Below, piece after piece: positions 34,039-44,336 of a DNA stretch of 64,000 bases. Every line of letters begins with the position of its first letter. Within the stretch, counting starts at the first letter, position 1. The stretch spans positions 1 through 64,000 of the forward strand of contig JASJAW010000022.1 of NCBI GenBank assembly GCA_030066795.1. The letters run 5' to 3'. The notes under the pieces were generated by a model. The model saw only the letters and a program-made list of their open reading frames with translations, ran no database searches and was not told the DNA's origin. A program made the translations under genes and the position numbers. The stretch comes from Dinoroseobacter sp. (GTDB taxonomy: Bacteria > Pseudomonadota > Alphaproteobacteria > Rhodobacterales > Rhodobacteraceae).

Positions 34039-35739
34039 ATGTCCGTCCTTGAATTCAAGAACGTCTCCAAAAGCTTCGGCGAAGGTGCATCCCGTACCGA
34101 CGTGCTGAAGGATATCAACCTGACCGTGGAGGACGGCGAGTTCCTCGTCCTCCTCGGGTTCTCCGGCACCGGAAAGACCACGCTGATCAACCTGATGGCA
34201 GGTCTGGAGAGGCCGACAAAAGGCCATGTGAAGTACAAGGGCCTGCCGATCACCGAGCCTTCCCCAGAGCGCGGTGTGATCTTCCAGAACTACTCGCTGA
34301 TGCCGTGGCTGACGGTGAACGGGAATGTGGGCCTCGCGGTCGACACGATGTTCCCCGGACTGTCCAAGGCCGAAAAAGCCGAGAAGGTCGCGCATTACGT
34401 CAAAATGGTGGGGCTGAGCCACGCCACGACCCGCCGCCCGGCGGAGTTGTCCGGCGGGATGCGTCAGCGGGTAAATGTGGCGCGTGCGCTGGCGATGGAC
34501 CCGGAGATGCTGCTGCTTGACGAACCGCTGTCTGCGCTGGATGCGCTGACCCGTGGCAATCTTGCGGATGAGATCGAGCGTATCTGGGAAGCCAACAAGA
34601 AAACCTGTGTCCTGATCACCAACGATGTGGACGAGGCGATTGTTCTGGCCGACCGCATCATCGCGCTGAACCCCGACGGCACTTTGGGTCAGGAGTTCAA
34701 GGTGTCCATCCCGCGTCCGCGCGACCGCACCGAGATGAACCACAACGAAACGTTCAAAACGCTGCGCGCTGAGGTGACAACCTACCTGATGGATGTCGGT
34801 ATCGAAGCCAAGGTGGAAGGCTCCAAGCTGCTGCCCGACGTCACGCCAATCCACGGCGTACCGACAGCTGTGAAGAAAGCCACCGAAGGCATGATCGAGG
34901 AACGCTTCCTCGACTTCTCGCAGCTTCACAAAGTGTACCCAACACCCAAAGGTCCGCTGACCGTGGTCGAGGATTTCAACCTCAAGCTCAACAAGGGCGA
35001 GTTCATTTCCCTGATCGGGCACTCGGGTTGCGGCAAGTCCACGGTGCTGACCATGGCTGCGGGCCTGAATGAAATTTCGAAAGGGGCCATCAAGCTCGAT
35101 GGTCGCCATGTGGAGGGCGCCGACCCGGAACGCGCGGTTGTGTTCCAGTCGCCCTCCCTCTTCCCGTGGCTCACCGCGAAGGAGAATGTCAGTGTCGGAG
35201 TTGACCGCGTCTACCCCCGGGCCAGTCAGGCCGAACGTCAGGATGTCGTTGAGTATTATCTTGAAAGGGTCGGGCTTGCTGACAGTATGGATAAGCCCGC
35301 GGCGGACCTCTCCAACGGGATGAAGCAGCGTGTGGGCATCGCACGTGCGTTTGCGCTGTCGCCCAAGCTTCTGCTGCTAGATGAGCCCTTCGGGATGCTG
35401 GACAGCCTGACCCGTTGGGAGCTTCAGGAAGTTCTGATGGAGGTCTGGTCGCGTACCAAGGTGACCGCGATTTGCGTCACCCATGACGTGGACGAAGCGA
35501 TCCTTTTGGCCGACCGCGTGGTGATGATGACCAACGGCCCGCAGGCCACGATCGGCAAGATCACCAATGTCGACCTGCCGCGCCCACGGACCCGCAAGGC
35601 GCTGCTGGAGCATCCGGACTACTACGCCTACCGCCAGGAAGTGCTCGATTTCCTTGAGGAATACGAGCATGGCGCGAAGCCCAAGACCAAGCCAGCGAAC
35701 GCGACCATGTCGCCTTCCAAGCCCATTGCGGCGGAGTAA
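34039..35739 (+). CDS. Nitrate ABC transporter, two ATPase domains fused in one polypeptide
   Basis: Two Walker A (GFSGTGKTT, GHSGCGKST), two signatures (LSGGMRQRV, LSNGMKQRV), two Walker B (LLLDEP). Confidence 0.93.
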   Translation: MSVLEFKNVSKSFGEGASRTDVLKDINLTVEDGEFLVLLGFSGTGKTTLINLMAGLERPTKGHVKYKGLPITEPSPERGVIFQNYSLMPWLTVNGNVGLAVDTMFPGLSKAEKAEKVAHYVKMVGLSHATTRRPAELSGGMRQRVNVARALAMDPEMLLLDEPLSALDALTRGNLADEIERIWEANKKTCVLITNDVDEAIVLADRIIALNPDGTLGQEFKVSIPRPRDRTEMNHNETFKTLRAEVTTYLMDVGIEAKVEGSKLLPDVTPIHGVPTAVKKATEGMIEERFLDFSQLHKVYPTPKGPLTVVEDFNLKLNKGEFISLIGHSGCGKSTVLTMAAGLNEISKGAIKLDGRHVEGADPERAVVFQSPSLFPWLTAKENVSVGVDRVYPRASQAERQDVVEYYLERVGLADSMDKPAADLSNGMKQRVGIARAFALSPKLLLLDEPFGMLDSLTRWELQEVLMEVWSRTKVTAICVTHDVDEAILLADRVVMMTNGPQATIGKITNVDLPRPRTRKALLEHPDYYAYRQEVLDFLEEYEHGAKPKTKPANATMSPSKPIAAE

Positions 35740-35744
35740 GCTGA

Positions 35745-38180
35745 ATGACCATGAAACTCATAGTAATTGGAGCCGGCATGGCTTCGGGGCGCGCGCTCGA
35801 ACATCTGTTCGACGCGGACCCTGACGCCTATGACGTCACCCTGTTCAACGCGGAGCCCCGCGGGAACTACAACCGCATCATGCTCAGCCCAGTTCTGTCG
35901 GGCGAGAAAACCTACGACGAGATCCTTACGCATGATGACGCGTGGTATGAAGAGAACGGCGTAACCTGCCGGTTTGGCGAGAAGATCGTTGCGATTGACC
36001 GGGACGCAAAGACCGTCACGGCCGACAATGGCGACGTTCTGCCTTACGACAAGCTTTTGTTCGGCACCGGCTCCAACCCGTTCATGATCCCGCTTCCCGG
36101 GCACGATCTGGAAGGCGTCATCGCCTACCGCGATCTGGAAGACACCGAGCGCATGATGTCGATGGGCCCCGACAACAAGGTCGTGGTCATCGGTGGCGGT
36201 CTGCTGGGTCTTGAGGCAGCGGCGGGCATGGCCGCGCGCGGTGTAAACGTCACCGTGGTGCACATCATGGGCCATCTGATGGAGCGTCAGCTTGACGAAG
36301 CGGCAGGCTACCTGCTGCGCAAGGCGCTGATGGATAAGAACATCACCGTGAAATGCTCCGCCAACTCCAAGGAAATCGTGGGCGAGAACGGCCAGGTCAA
36401 AGCTCTGATGCTGGACGATGGCACGGAACTGCCCTGCGATCTGCTGGTCATGGCCGTGGGCATCCGCCCGAATGTGAAGCTGGCGCAAGATGCAGGTCTG
36501 GCCGTGGGCAAGGGCATCCATGTGGATGACCAGATGCTAACCTCGGACGAGAACGTTCTGGCGGTCGGCGAATGTGTTGAGCATAACGGCGCGCTTTTTG
36601 GATTGGTCGCGCCACTTTACGATCAGGCCAAGGTGGTCGCGAAGACCCTGCTCGGCGAAGACGCCGCCTTCGTTCAGAAGTCGTTGTCGACCAAGCTGAA
36701 GGTCACGGGATGCGACCTCTTCTCCGCTGGGGACTTCGCCGATGGCGAGGGCCGCGAGGACATCGTTTTCAGGGACCCCGCGCGCGGCGTCTACAAGCGT
36801 CTCGTTCTGGAGGAAAACAAAGTCGTGGGCGCTGTCTTCTACGGCGACACCGCCGACAGCAACTGGTTCTTCGGGCTGATCCAGTCCGGCGAAGACGTGT
36901 CGGAGATGCGCGACACGCTGATCTTTGGGCCAGCCTACCAAGGGGGGGCCGCCCTGGACCCTATGGCGGCCGTTGCAGCCTTACCGGATGACGCAGAGAT
37001 CTGCGGCTGCAACGGCGTTTCCAAAGGCGATATCGTGGCCGCCATCAATGGCGGCGCAACCGATCTGGCGGCTGTGCGGGCCACCACCAAAGCAAGCGGG
37101 TCCTGCGGCACCTGTACCGGACTTGTCGAGCAGGTTCTGGGCGTCACCCTAGGCGATGACTTCGTCATTCCGGCAGCGGCGTCGATGTGCGGCTGCACCG
37201 ACCTGACCCATGAAGACGTCCGGCGCATGATCAAGAGCCGCGAGCTCAAATCCATGCAGGCCGTCTTTCAGGAGCTGGGTTGGAAAACCTCCTGCGGCTG
37301 CCATGTCTGCCGCCCTGCCCTGAACTTCTACCTGCTGGCCGACTGGCCGGTGGAATATCAGGACGACCCGCAAAGCCGGTTCATCAACGAGCGCAAGCAC
37401 GCCAACATCCAAAAGGATGGCACCTATTCTGTCGTACCGCGGATGTGGGGCGGCATGACCACGCCGAAAGAGCTGCGCGCGATCGCAGACGCGGCCGAGA
37501 AGTACAACGTGCCGACCGTGCACGTGACCGGCGGCCAGCGGATCGACCTTCTGGGTGTGCGTGGCGAGGACCTGCCCGCAATCTGGCGTGACCTGAATGC
37601 GGCCGGCATGGTCTCGGGTCATGCTTATGCCAAAGGGCTGCGCACGGTGAAGACCTGTGTCGGCAAGGACCATTGCCGCTTTGGCACACAGGACAGCACC
37701 GGGCTGGGCATTCAGATCGAGAAGAAGCTCTGGGGGTCCTGGACCCCGCACAAAGTGAAGCTTGCCGTCTCTGGCTGCCCGAGGAACTGCGCGGAGGCGA
37801 CCTGCAAGGATATCGGCGTCGTTTGCGTCGACTCCGGGTACCAGATCGGGGTCGCGGGTGCCGCGGGCATGGATGTGAAGGAAACCGAGCGTCTGGCCGA
37901 TGTGGCGACCGAAGAAGAGGCGCTCGAGTACATCACCGCCTTCATGCAGCTCTATCGCGAGAACGCCAAGTACCTCGACCGGCCCTACAAATGGGTCGCC
38001 AAAGTGGGCCTCGACTGGGTCAAGGAACAGGTCTTCGACGAGGCCACGCGAACCGGCCTGATCGCGCGCTTCGAGTTCTCGCAGTCGATCTACCAGAAAG
38101 ATCCCTGGGCCGAAGAAGCGAAGAAGGCCGAAGAGAAATACGAGCCGATTGCCGATTTCAAACTGGAGGCCGCAGAATGA
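35745..38180 (+). CDS. nirB: Assimilatory nitrite reductase [NAD(P)H] large subunit
   Basis: FAD/NAD domains, BFD-type CGCNGVSKGDI...GSCGTCTGLVEQVL, siroheme/4Fe4S CVGKDHCRFG...KLAVSGCPRNCAEATCKD. Confidence 0.97.
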   Translation: MTMKLIVIGAGMASGRALEHLFDADPDAYDVTLFNAEPRGNYNRIMLSPVLSGEKTYDEILTHDDAWYEENGVTCRFGEKIVAIDRDAKTVTADNGDVLPYDKLLFGTGSNPFMIPLPGHDLEGVIAYRDLEDTERMMSMGPDNKVVVIGGGLLGLEAAAGMAARGVNVTVVHIMGHLMERQLDEAAGYLLRKALMDKNITVKCSANSKEIVGENGQVKALMLDDGTELPCDLLVMAVGIRPNVKLAQDAGLAVGKGIHVDDQMLTSDENVLAVGECVEHNGALFGLVAPLYDQAKVVAKTLLGEDAAFVQKSLSTKLKVTGCDLFSAGDFADGEGREDIVFRDPARGVYKRLVLEENKVVGAVFYGDTADSNWFFGLIQSGEDVSEMRDTLIFGPAYQGGAALDPMAAVAALPDDAEICGCNGVSKGDIVAAINGGATDLAAVRATTKASGSCGTCTGLVEQVLGVTLGDDFVIPAAASMCGCTDLTHEDVRRMIKSRELKSMQAVFQELGWKTSCGCHVCRPALNFYLLADWPVEYQDDPQSRFINERKHANIQKDGTYSVVPRMWGGMTTPKELRAIADAAEKYNVPTVHVTGGQRIDLLGVRGEDLPAIWRDLNAAGMVSGHAYAKGLRTVKTCVGKDHCRFGTQDSTGLGIQIEKKLWGSWTPHKVKLAVSGCPRNCAEATCKDIGVVCVDSGYQIGVAGAAGMDVKETERLADVATEEEALEYITAFMQLYRENAKYLDRPYKWVAKVGLDWVKEQVFDEATRTGLIARFEFSQSIYQKDPWAEEAKKAEEKYEPIADFKLEAAE

Positions 38181-38518
38181 GCAGCGACTGGATCGATATT
38201 GGGGCGTTGGAGGACATCCCTGCCCGGGGCGCGCGCGTGGTTAAAACCGCGATGGGCTGCGTGGCGGTCTTCCGCACCGGGGCAGACGAGGTGTTCGCCC
38301 TAGAAAACAGCTGCCCGCATAAGGGCGGACCGCTGTCCGAGGGCATCGTGCATGGCAACAAGGTCACCTGCCCGCTGCACAACTGGGTCTTCAGTCTGGA
38401 AACAGGCGAGGCGCAGGGCGCGGATGAGGGCACCGTGCCCACCTACCCGGCCCGCATCGACAGTGGGCGCGTCCTGTTGGAGCACAGCTTCCTGCAATCC
38501 CGGATGGCCGCGGAATGA
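38177..38518 (+). CDS. nirD: Nitrite reductase small subunit (Rieske-like)
   Basis: MSSDWIDIGALEDIPARGARVV...CPHKGGPLSEGIVHGNKVTCPLHNWVF; ATGA overlaps both sides. Confidence 0.95.
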   Translation: MSSDWIDIGALEDIPARGARVVKTAMGCVAVFRTGADEVFALENSCPHKGGPLSEGIVHGNKVTCPLHNWVFSLETGEAQGADEGTVPTYPARIDSGRVLLEHSFLQSRMAAE

Positions 38519-41148
38519 AGGATGTGTCTGCCACCACCGTCTGCACCACCTGCCCCTATTGCGGCGTCGGCTGCGGGGTGCTGGCAGGCTCTGACGGCTC
38601 CATCAAGGGCGATCCCGATCACCCGGCGAACTTCGGGCGGCTGTGTTCCAAGGGCTCGGCGCTCGGCGAGACAATCGGGCTTGAGGGGCGTCTCCTTGCG
38701 CCGCAGATCGACGGGCGGAGTGCAGGGTGGGACGAAGCGCTCGATCTGGTGGCGGAGAAGTTCCGGACGGCAGTAGCCGAACATGGGCCCGACAGCGTGG
38801 CTTTTTACGTATCAGGCCAGTTGTTGACCGAAGACTATTATGTCGCGAACAAGCTGATGAAAGGGTTCATCGGTTCGGCCAATATCGACACGAATTCAAG
38901 GCTTTGCATGGCCTCGTCTGTCGCCGGTCACCGGCGCGCGTTTGGAACGGATACGGTGCCAGGGCTCTACGAAGACTTCGAAGAGGCCGATCTGGTGGTG
39001 CTGGTCGGCTCCAACCTCGCCTGGTGCCACCCGGTCCTGTTCCAGCGGTTGCAAGCTGCCAAGGCTGCGCGCCCATCGCTGAAAGTGGTGGTGGTGGATC
39101 CCCGCCGGACGGCAACGTCTAAGCTTGCCGATATGCAGCTTTCCATTCGTCCTGATGGGGACGCGGCGTTGTTTAATGGTTTGCTGGCCGAAATTGCAGC
39201 GCGCGGTCTGGATGACCGGGCCTATGTCGGCGCGCATGTGGACGGGTTCGACGCAGCACTGGACACAGCCGCGAAATCCGACCCGCTGGAGAGCGGGCTG
39301 ACGCGGGCAGAACTCGATGCCTTTTACGACTTGTGGTGTGGCACCGAAAAGGTCGTCACGTTGTACAGCCAGGGCGTGAACCAGTCCTTCTGCGGCACCG
39401 ACAAGGTCAACGCCATCATCAATTGCCATCTTGCCACGGGTAGGATCGGACGCGAAGGCATGGGGCCGTTCTCCATGACCGGGCAACCCAACGCGATGGG
39501 TGGGCGCGAGGTCGGCGGTCTGGCCAATATGCTGGCCTGCCACCTCGATCTGGAAAACGCCGATCATCGCGACGCGGTGCAGGCGTTCTGGGACGCGCCC
39601 GCGATGCCGACAGCACCGGGCCTGAAAGCAGTCGATTTGTTCAAGGCCTGTGCGGACGGCAAGATCAAAGCGCTCTGGGTGATGTCCACCAACCCGGCGG
39701 TCAGCCTGCCGGATGCCGATGGCGTGGCTGAAGCGATCAAGGCTGTGCCCTTCGTCGCCGTGTCCGACATTCTGGAGGACACCGATACCGGGCGCCTCGC
39801 CCATGTCCTGCTTCCCGCGACCGGCTGGGGCGAGAAATCCGGCACCGTGACCAATTCCGAACGGCGCATTTCCCGCCAGCGCCCCTTCCTGCCCGCGCCG
39901 GGTGAAGCCCGCCCGGACTGGGACATCATCGCCGAGGTTGGTCGCCGAATGGGCTGGCGCGAGGCTTTCGACTACCGCTCAGAGGCTGAAGTTTTCCGCG
40001 AATACGCCGCCATGTCCGCGCTCGCCGCACGCTATGGCCGGGATTTCGACATTACCGGGCTCGCCGATCTGACAGATGCCGCCTACGACACGCTGGCCCC
40101 CACGCTTTGGCCGGTTCCGGCGGAAGGCGCTGGCACCTCGCGGTTCTTCGCCGAGGGCGGGTTCTACCACGCCGGCGGCAAGGCCAAGATGCTCCCGATC
40201 ACGCCCCCTGCGTCGCTTGCGGTCACCCCTGACGCCTTCCCGCTGCGGCTGAACACGGGGCGTGTGCGTGACCACTGGCACACCATGACGCGGACCGGAC
40301 GTGCGCCGAAGCTGGGCGCGCATATGGCGGAGCCGTATCTGGAAATACATCCGGATGACGCCGAAGAAATCGGCCTTATGGACGCGGAAATCGCACGCCT
40401 GATTTCTCCCGAAGGCGAGGCCCGGCTTCGGGTCATGATCACTGAGCGCGCACAAAAAGGCGTGGTTTTTGCGCCAATGCACTGGACTGACATTGTATCC
40501 ACCAAAGGCAGGGTGAATGCTCTGGTCGCCTCGCGCACCGATCCGTTTTCAGGCCAGCCCGCGCTTAAGGGCGCTCAGGTGCGTGTCGAGCGGTTTGACG
40601 CTGGCTGGTATGGTTTCGCTGCGTCGTCCACCCAGATGGAACCGACCCGGCCCTATGCCGCGATCGCGCGCTCGAAGACCGGCTGGCGCGCCGAGCTTGC
40701 CGGGGTGAAGGTCCCTTCTGACTGGGAAGCCGAAGCCCGTGCAGTGCTGAACCTGAGTGCCGGCACCGCATCCGTCATCGAAGACCGCGCCCGCGGCGTG
40801 GCCCGCGTCGCGATTGTCGAAAACGGGATTGTCACCGGAGTGTTCTTCGCAGCCCCGGACCCGGTTGCCCTGTCGCGCAGCTATTCGGTTGCTCTTGTCG
40901 GTTCCGAAATCGCGCCTTTGGAAGCTCTTGCCGGTGTCCCGGGCGCCGATCGACCGGATCCGGGCGCGACAGTCTGTGCATGCTTCGATGTCGGCATTAA
41001 CGATCTGCGCCGTGCCATCGACGCGGGTCACCGAAGCGTTCCCGCCCTTGGCCGATGCCTGAACGCAGGCACCAATTGCGGCTCCTGCAAGCCCGAATTG
41101 CAGGCGCTGATCGATGCCACAGCACCGGTCAAGCTGGCCGCAGAGTAA
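38515..41148 (+). CDS. nasA: Assimilatory nitrate reductase catalytic subunit (Mo-bisMGD)
   Basis: TTCPYCGVGCGV N-terminal cluster, MTGQPNAMGGREVGGLANML, C-terminal BFD-like CACFDVGINDLRRAID...CLNAGTNCGSCKPEL. Confidence 0.96.
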   Translation: MKDVSATTVCTTCPYCGVGCGVLAGSDGSIKGDPDHPANFGRLCSKGSALGETIGLEGRLLAPQIDGRSAGWDEALDLVAEKFRTAVAEHGPDSVAFYVSGQLLTEDYYVANKLMKGFIGSANIDTNSRLCMASSVAGHRRAFGTDTVPGLYEDFEEADLVVLVGSNLAWCHPVLFQRLQAAKAARPSLKVVVVDPRRTATSKLADMQLSIRPDGDAALFNGLLAEIAARGLDDRAYVGAHVDGFDAALDTAAKSDPLESGLTRAELDAFYDLWCGTEKVVTLYSQGVNQSFCGTDKVNAIINCHLATGRIGREGMGPFSMTGQPNAMGGREVGGLANMLACHLDLENADHRDAVQAFWDAPAMPTAPGLKAVDLFKACADGKIKALWVMSTNPAVSLPDADGVAEAIKAVPFVAVSDILEDTDTGRLAHVLLPATGWGEKSGTVTNSERRISRQRPFLPAPGEARPDWDIIAEVGRRMGWREAFDYRSEAEVFREYAAMSALAARYGRDFDITGLADLTDAAYDTLAPTLWPVPAEGAGTSRFFAEGGFYHAGGKAKMLPITPPASLAVTPDAFPLRLNTGRVRDHWHTMTRTGRAPKLGAHMAEPYLEIHPDDAEEIGLMDAEIARLISPEGEARLRVMITERAQKGVVFAPMHWTDIVSTKGRVNALVASRTDPFSGQPALKGAQVRVERFDAGWYGFAASSTQMEPTRPYAAIARSKTGWRAELAGVKVPSDWEAEARAVLNLSAGTASVIEDRARGVARVAIVENGIVTGVFFAAPDPVALSRSYSVALVGSEIAPLEALAGVPGADRPDPGATVCACFDVGINDLRRAIDAGHRSVPALGRCLNAGTNCGSCKPELQALIDATAPVKLAAE

Positions 41149-42122
41149 TGAGCATCGCGCCGCATATCCGCTCCATCGCCCGTGGCCTCGGCCGTGCCCG
41201 CGCCCTAACGCGTGCAGAAGCCGAAGAGGCTATGACCGAGGTTCTGGAAGGCCGCGCCGCGCCCGAGGCAGTGGGCGCGCTGCTGATGGTCCTGCGTCTG
41301 CGCGGTGAAACGGCCGATGAGATCACTGGCTTCACCGCCGCGGTCCGCACGCATCTCAGCACCTGGGCCGGTATCGGCGCCGCATTGGACTGGCCTTCCT
41401 ATGCAGCAGGTCGCACACGGGGACTGCCCTGGTTTTTGCTCAGCGCCAAATTGCTGGCAAAGGCTGGCCATCCGGTCCTTCTGCATGGAAGAAACGGCAC
41501 GGACGCGGCCTTGCGGGCGCATCTCGGCACGCTCGGGGTCAGCACCGCACACACCCCGGAGGAAGCAAAGCGCGCACTTGCAACAGACGGGATTGCGTAC
41601 GCCCCGCTCGACGCTCTGAGTCCGCGGCTCGAGACCCTTCTGGCGCTGCGCACTGATCTTGGCTTGCGGTCCTGTATCAATACACTCTGCCGTGTTGCGA
41701 ACCCTGCTGCCGCACCTGTGACCCTTCAGGGCGTGTTCCATCCTCCTTACCGCGTGCTGCAAGAAGCCGCCTGCGCGGCACTCGGCGACAGTGCGATGAT
41801 GGTGATCAAGGGCGGCGGCGGCGAGTTCGAGCGCTTCGTCGGGAAATCCACGGCCTGCTACGGGTTCCTTGACGGCGGCGATGCAATCCCACCTGCCCCT
41901 GCGCTGGATACAAGCCTGCACCGGCTCGCAGATCTGCCGGATGACCCCGCGCATCTGCCCGCTCTCTGGGCCGGCACCTGGGACCATGCGACCGTCCGCG
42001 CAACTGTGACAGGGACGGCCGCACTGGGGCTTCTGGCGCTTGGGGCGGCCGCAACGCATGCAGAGGCGCACGCCCAAGCGTGCCACTTCTGGACACACCG
42101 CCACGCCGCGCTGGCCGCCTGA
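41148..42122 (+). CDS. Glycosyl transferase family / TrpD2 (YbiB)-like protein
   Basis: ALTRAEAEEAMTEVLEGRAAPEAVGALLMVLRLRGETADEITGFTAAVR resembles anthranilate phosphoribosyltransferase N-domain; lies in the nas operon. Confidence 0.82.
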   Translation: MSIAPHIRSIARGLGRARALTRAEAEEAMTEVLEGRAAPEAVGALLMVLRLRGETADEITGFTAAVRTHLSTWAGIGAALDWPSYAAGRTRGLPWFLLSAKLLAKAGHPVLLHGRNGTDAALRAHLGTLGVSTAHTPEEAKRALATDGIAYAPLDALSPRLETLLALRTDLGLRSCINTLCRVANPAAAPVTLQGVFHPPYRVLQEAACAALGDSAMMVIKGGGGEFERFVGKSTACYGFLDGGDAIPPAPALDTSLHRLADLPDDPAHLPALWAGTWDHATVRATVTGTAALGLLALGAAATHAEAHAQACHFWTHRHAALAA

Positions 42123-42136
42123 GAAGGATCAATATC

Positions 42137-43525
42137 ATGCAGACCTTTCCAATGTTCCTGCGAATGACAGACCGCGAGGTGATTATCCTTGGCGGCGGCG
42201 AACAGGCCGCCCAGAAATGCCGGCTATTGCTGAAAACTGAAGCCCGCATCACGGTCGTCTGGCCCGAGCTTGATCCTGAACTTGAGGGGCTGGCGCAGGC
42301 AGGACGGATTGCTTGGGAAACAAATATACCGCCCTCTGCGCGTCTGTCTGCGGCCACACTCGTCTTCGTGGCCACGGATTGCCCGGGCTCGGCGCACGCC
42401 CTCCACGCGCTTGCAGAAGACGCAGGCGCGCTGACAAATGTCGTCGATCAACCCGCGCTGTGCGACGCCCTCACCCCGTCGATCGTGGACCGCGATCCCG
42501 TGGTGGTGGCGATCGGCACGGAAGGAACAGCCCCGGTTCTGGCGCGCCAGATCAAGTCGAAACTCGAAACCCTCTTGGAGCCGGGTCTGGGCGATCTGGC
42601 CAGCCTCGCCGGCCGTCTTCGGCCCGCAGCCGCGCGCCTTCAACCGAAGGAACGGCGCAACCTGTGGCGCTGGGTCTTCTCTGGCAGCCCCCGCGCACGT
42701 CACAAGGCAGGTGCCGAGCGTGAGGCTGCTCAGCAAATCAAGGATGCAATCTCCGCCGGGGGCGCACCGAAAGAAGACAGGGCCGCGGTCTCGATCGTGG
42801 GCGCCGGACCCGGAGGCGCGGATCTCATGACCCTGCGCGGTGTACAGCGGCTGCAGGAAGCCGACATCATCTTCTATGACCGGCTTGTGGACCCCGCCGT
42901 GCTGGAACTGGCGCGTCGCGATGCAGAGCGGGTTCTCGTGGGCAAGGCGCCGGGCGCGGCAAGCTGGCCGCAAGACCGTATCAATGCCGTTCTGGTGCAA
43001 GCCGCACGCGCCGGTCAGAAAGTCGTCCGTCTCAAATGCGGCGATCCGGCTGTGTTCGCGCGGCTGGAGGAAGAGGTAGAGGCGCTTGAGAACTCGGGTC
43101 TGAGCGTGGAAGTCGTGCCCGGGATTACCGCTGCCTCTGCCGCCGCGGCGACCCTTAAACAGGGACTCACCCAGCGCGGAGAGATCGAAAGCGTGACGCT
43201 GACCACAGGGCATCTCAAACCCGGCACTGGGGCCCCAGACTGGGGCACTCAACTGGTTCCGGGCGTAGCGCTGGCGATTTATATGGGTGTGGCCAATGCC
43301 GGCGAGATTCGTGACAGCCTGTTATCACGCGGTCATACAGCGGAGCACGCCGTTTCCGTGGTCGCCTCGGCTGGTCACCCGGAGGAGCAAACGCTCCATA
43401 CCTCTCTGGGACGACTTGTGGAGGACATGGCCAACGCCGGCATATCAAATCCAGCAATTCTGATGATCCGCCACCCTAAGTCGGACGCCGCACCCCAAGC
43501 CCGTCAACTTCGCGCAGTCGGCTAA
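42137..43525 (+). CDS. cysG: Siroheme synthase (multifunctional)
   Basis: N-terminal VIILGGGEQAAQKCRLLLKT dehydrogenase/ferrochelatase and C-terminal SUMT domain (SIVGAGPGGADLMTLRGVQRLQEADIIFYDRLV). Confidence 0.95.
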   Translation: MQTFPMFLRMTDREVIILGGGEQAAQKCRLLLKTEARITVVWPELDPELEGLAQAGRIAWETNIPPSARLSAATLVFVATDCPGSAHALHALAEDAGALTNVVDQPALCDALTPSIVDRDPVVVAIGTEGTAPVLARQIKSKLETLLEPGLGDLASLAGRLRPAAARLQPKERRNLWRWVFSGSPRARHKAGAEREAAQQIKDAISAGGAPKEDRAAVSIVGAGPGGADLMTLRGVQRLQEADIIFYDRLVDPAVLELARRDAERVLVGKAPGAASWPQDRINAVLVQAARAGQKVVRLKCGDPAVFARLEEEVEALENSGLSVEVVPGITAASAAAATLKQGLTQRGEIESVTLTTGHLKPGTGAPDWGTQLVPGVALAIYMGVANAGEIRDSLLSRGHTAEHAVSVVASAGHPEEQTLHTSLGRLVEDMANAGISNPAILMIRHPKSDAAPQARQLRAVG

Positions 43526-43616
43526 CGGAACACTTGAGACATCAGACAAAGAATACGGCCTAATAGCTTTTCTTTTGTACAAAAACCTAAGCAATCACGC
43601 ACTCCGGCCTGCTCTT

Positions 43617-44336
43617 TCAGGTCTCCGGCAACCCGCGAAACCCGGTCGCCACCACAAATTTCTCTGAGCTATCTGAACGGCTTGCCTCCGGTTTGAAGTT
43701 CACAACCTTGGTGAACGCCTTCTTCAGAAGTGTCTGCAACTCGCCTTCTGCGCCGCCAGCCAGAACTTTTGCAACAAAGGTACCGTCCTCTTCCAGCACG
43801 TCGAAAGCCAGATAGGCTGCTGCTTCACAGAGAGCGACGATACGCAAATGGTCGGTCTGCTTGTGGCCCGAACTGGCGGCCGCCATGTCCGACATCACCA
43901 CATCAGCTTTTCCGCCAAGCCAGGCTTTCACTTGATCATCCGCGCCATCAGCCATGAAATCGAGGACATGGGTTTCAGCGCCTGGCACGGGATCGATCTC
44001 TTTCAGATCGACACCCAGCACACGGCCCTGCGCCTTGCCTGCCTTCTCTCCCAAAGCGTTTACACGATTGACGGCGACCTGACACCATCCGCCGGGTGCA
44101 CAACCGAGGTCGACCACCCGCGCCCCAGGAACCAAAAATCGAAACTTATTGTCTATTTCCAGTATTTTGTAAGCAGCTCTTCCACGATAACCTTCACGTC
44201 TTGCACGTTGGACATAAGGGTCATTCAATTGGCGTTCGAGCCAACGGGTCGAGCTGAGCTTTCGTCCGCGCGCGGTCTTGACCTTGACGCGCAGATCCCG
44301 CTGCCCGCGCCCTGAGTTTCCGGCCTTTTTTGGCAT
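43617..44336 (-). CDS. rlmE: 23S rRNA (uridine-2'-O)-methyltransferase RlmE
   Basis: [59 protein letters not shown]. Confidence 0.94.
   Translation of the reverse strand: MPKKAGNSGRGQRDLRVKVKTARGRKLSSTRWLERQLNDPYVQRARREGYRGRAAYKILEIDNKFRFLVPGARVVDLGCAPGGWCQVAVNRVNALGEKAGKAQGRVLGVDLKEIDPVPGAETHVLDFMADGADDQVKAWLGGKADVVMSDMAAASSGHKQTDHLRIVALCEAAAYLAFDVLEEDGTFVAKVLAGGAEGELQTLLKKAFTKVVNFKPEASRSDSSEKFVVATGFRGLPET

Noticed and set aside
33748-35109. 453-aa minus-strand ORF
   Set aside because: Antisense to nrtB and the ATPase gene; composition typical of a shadow frame.
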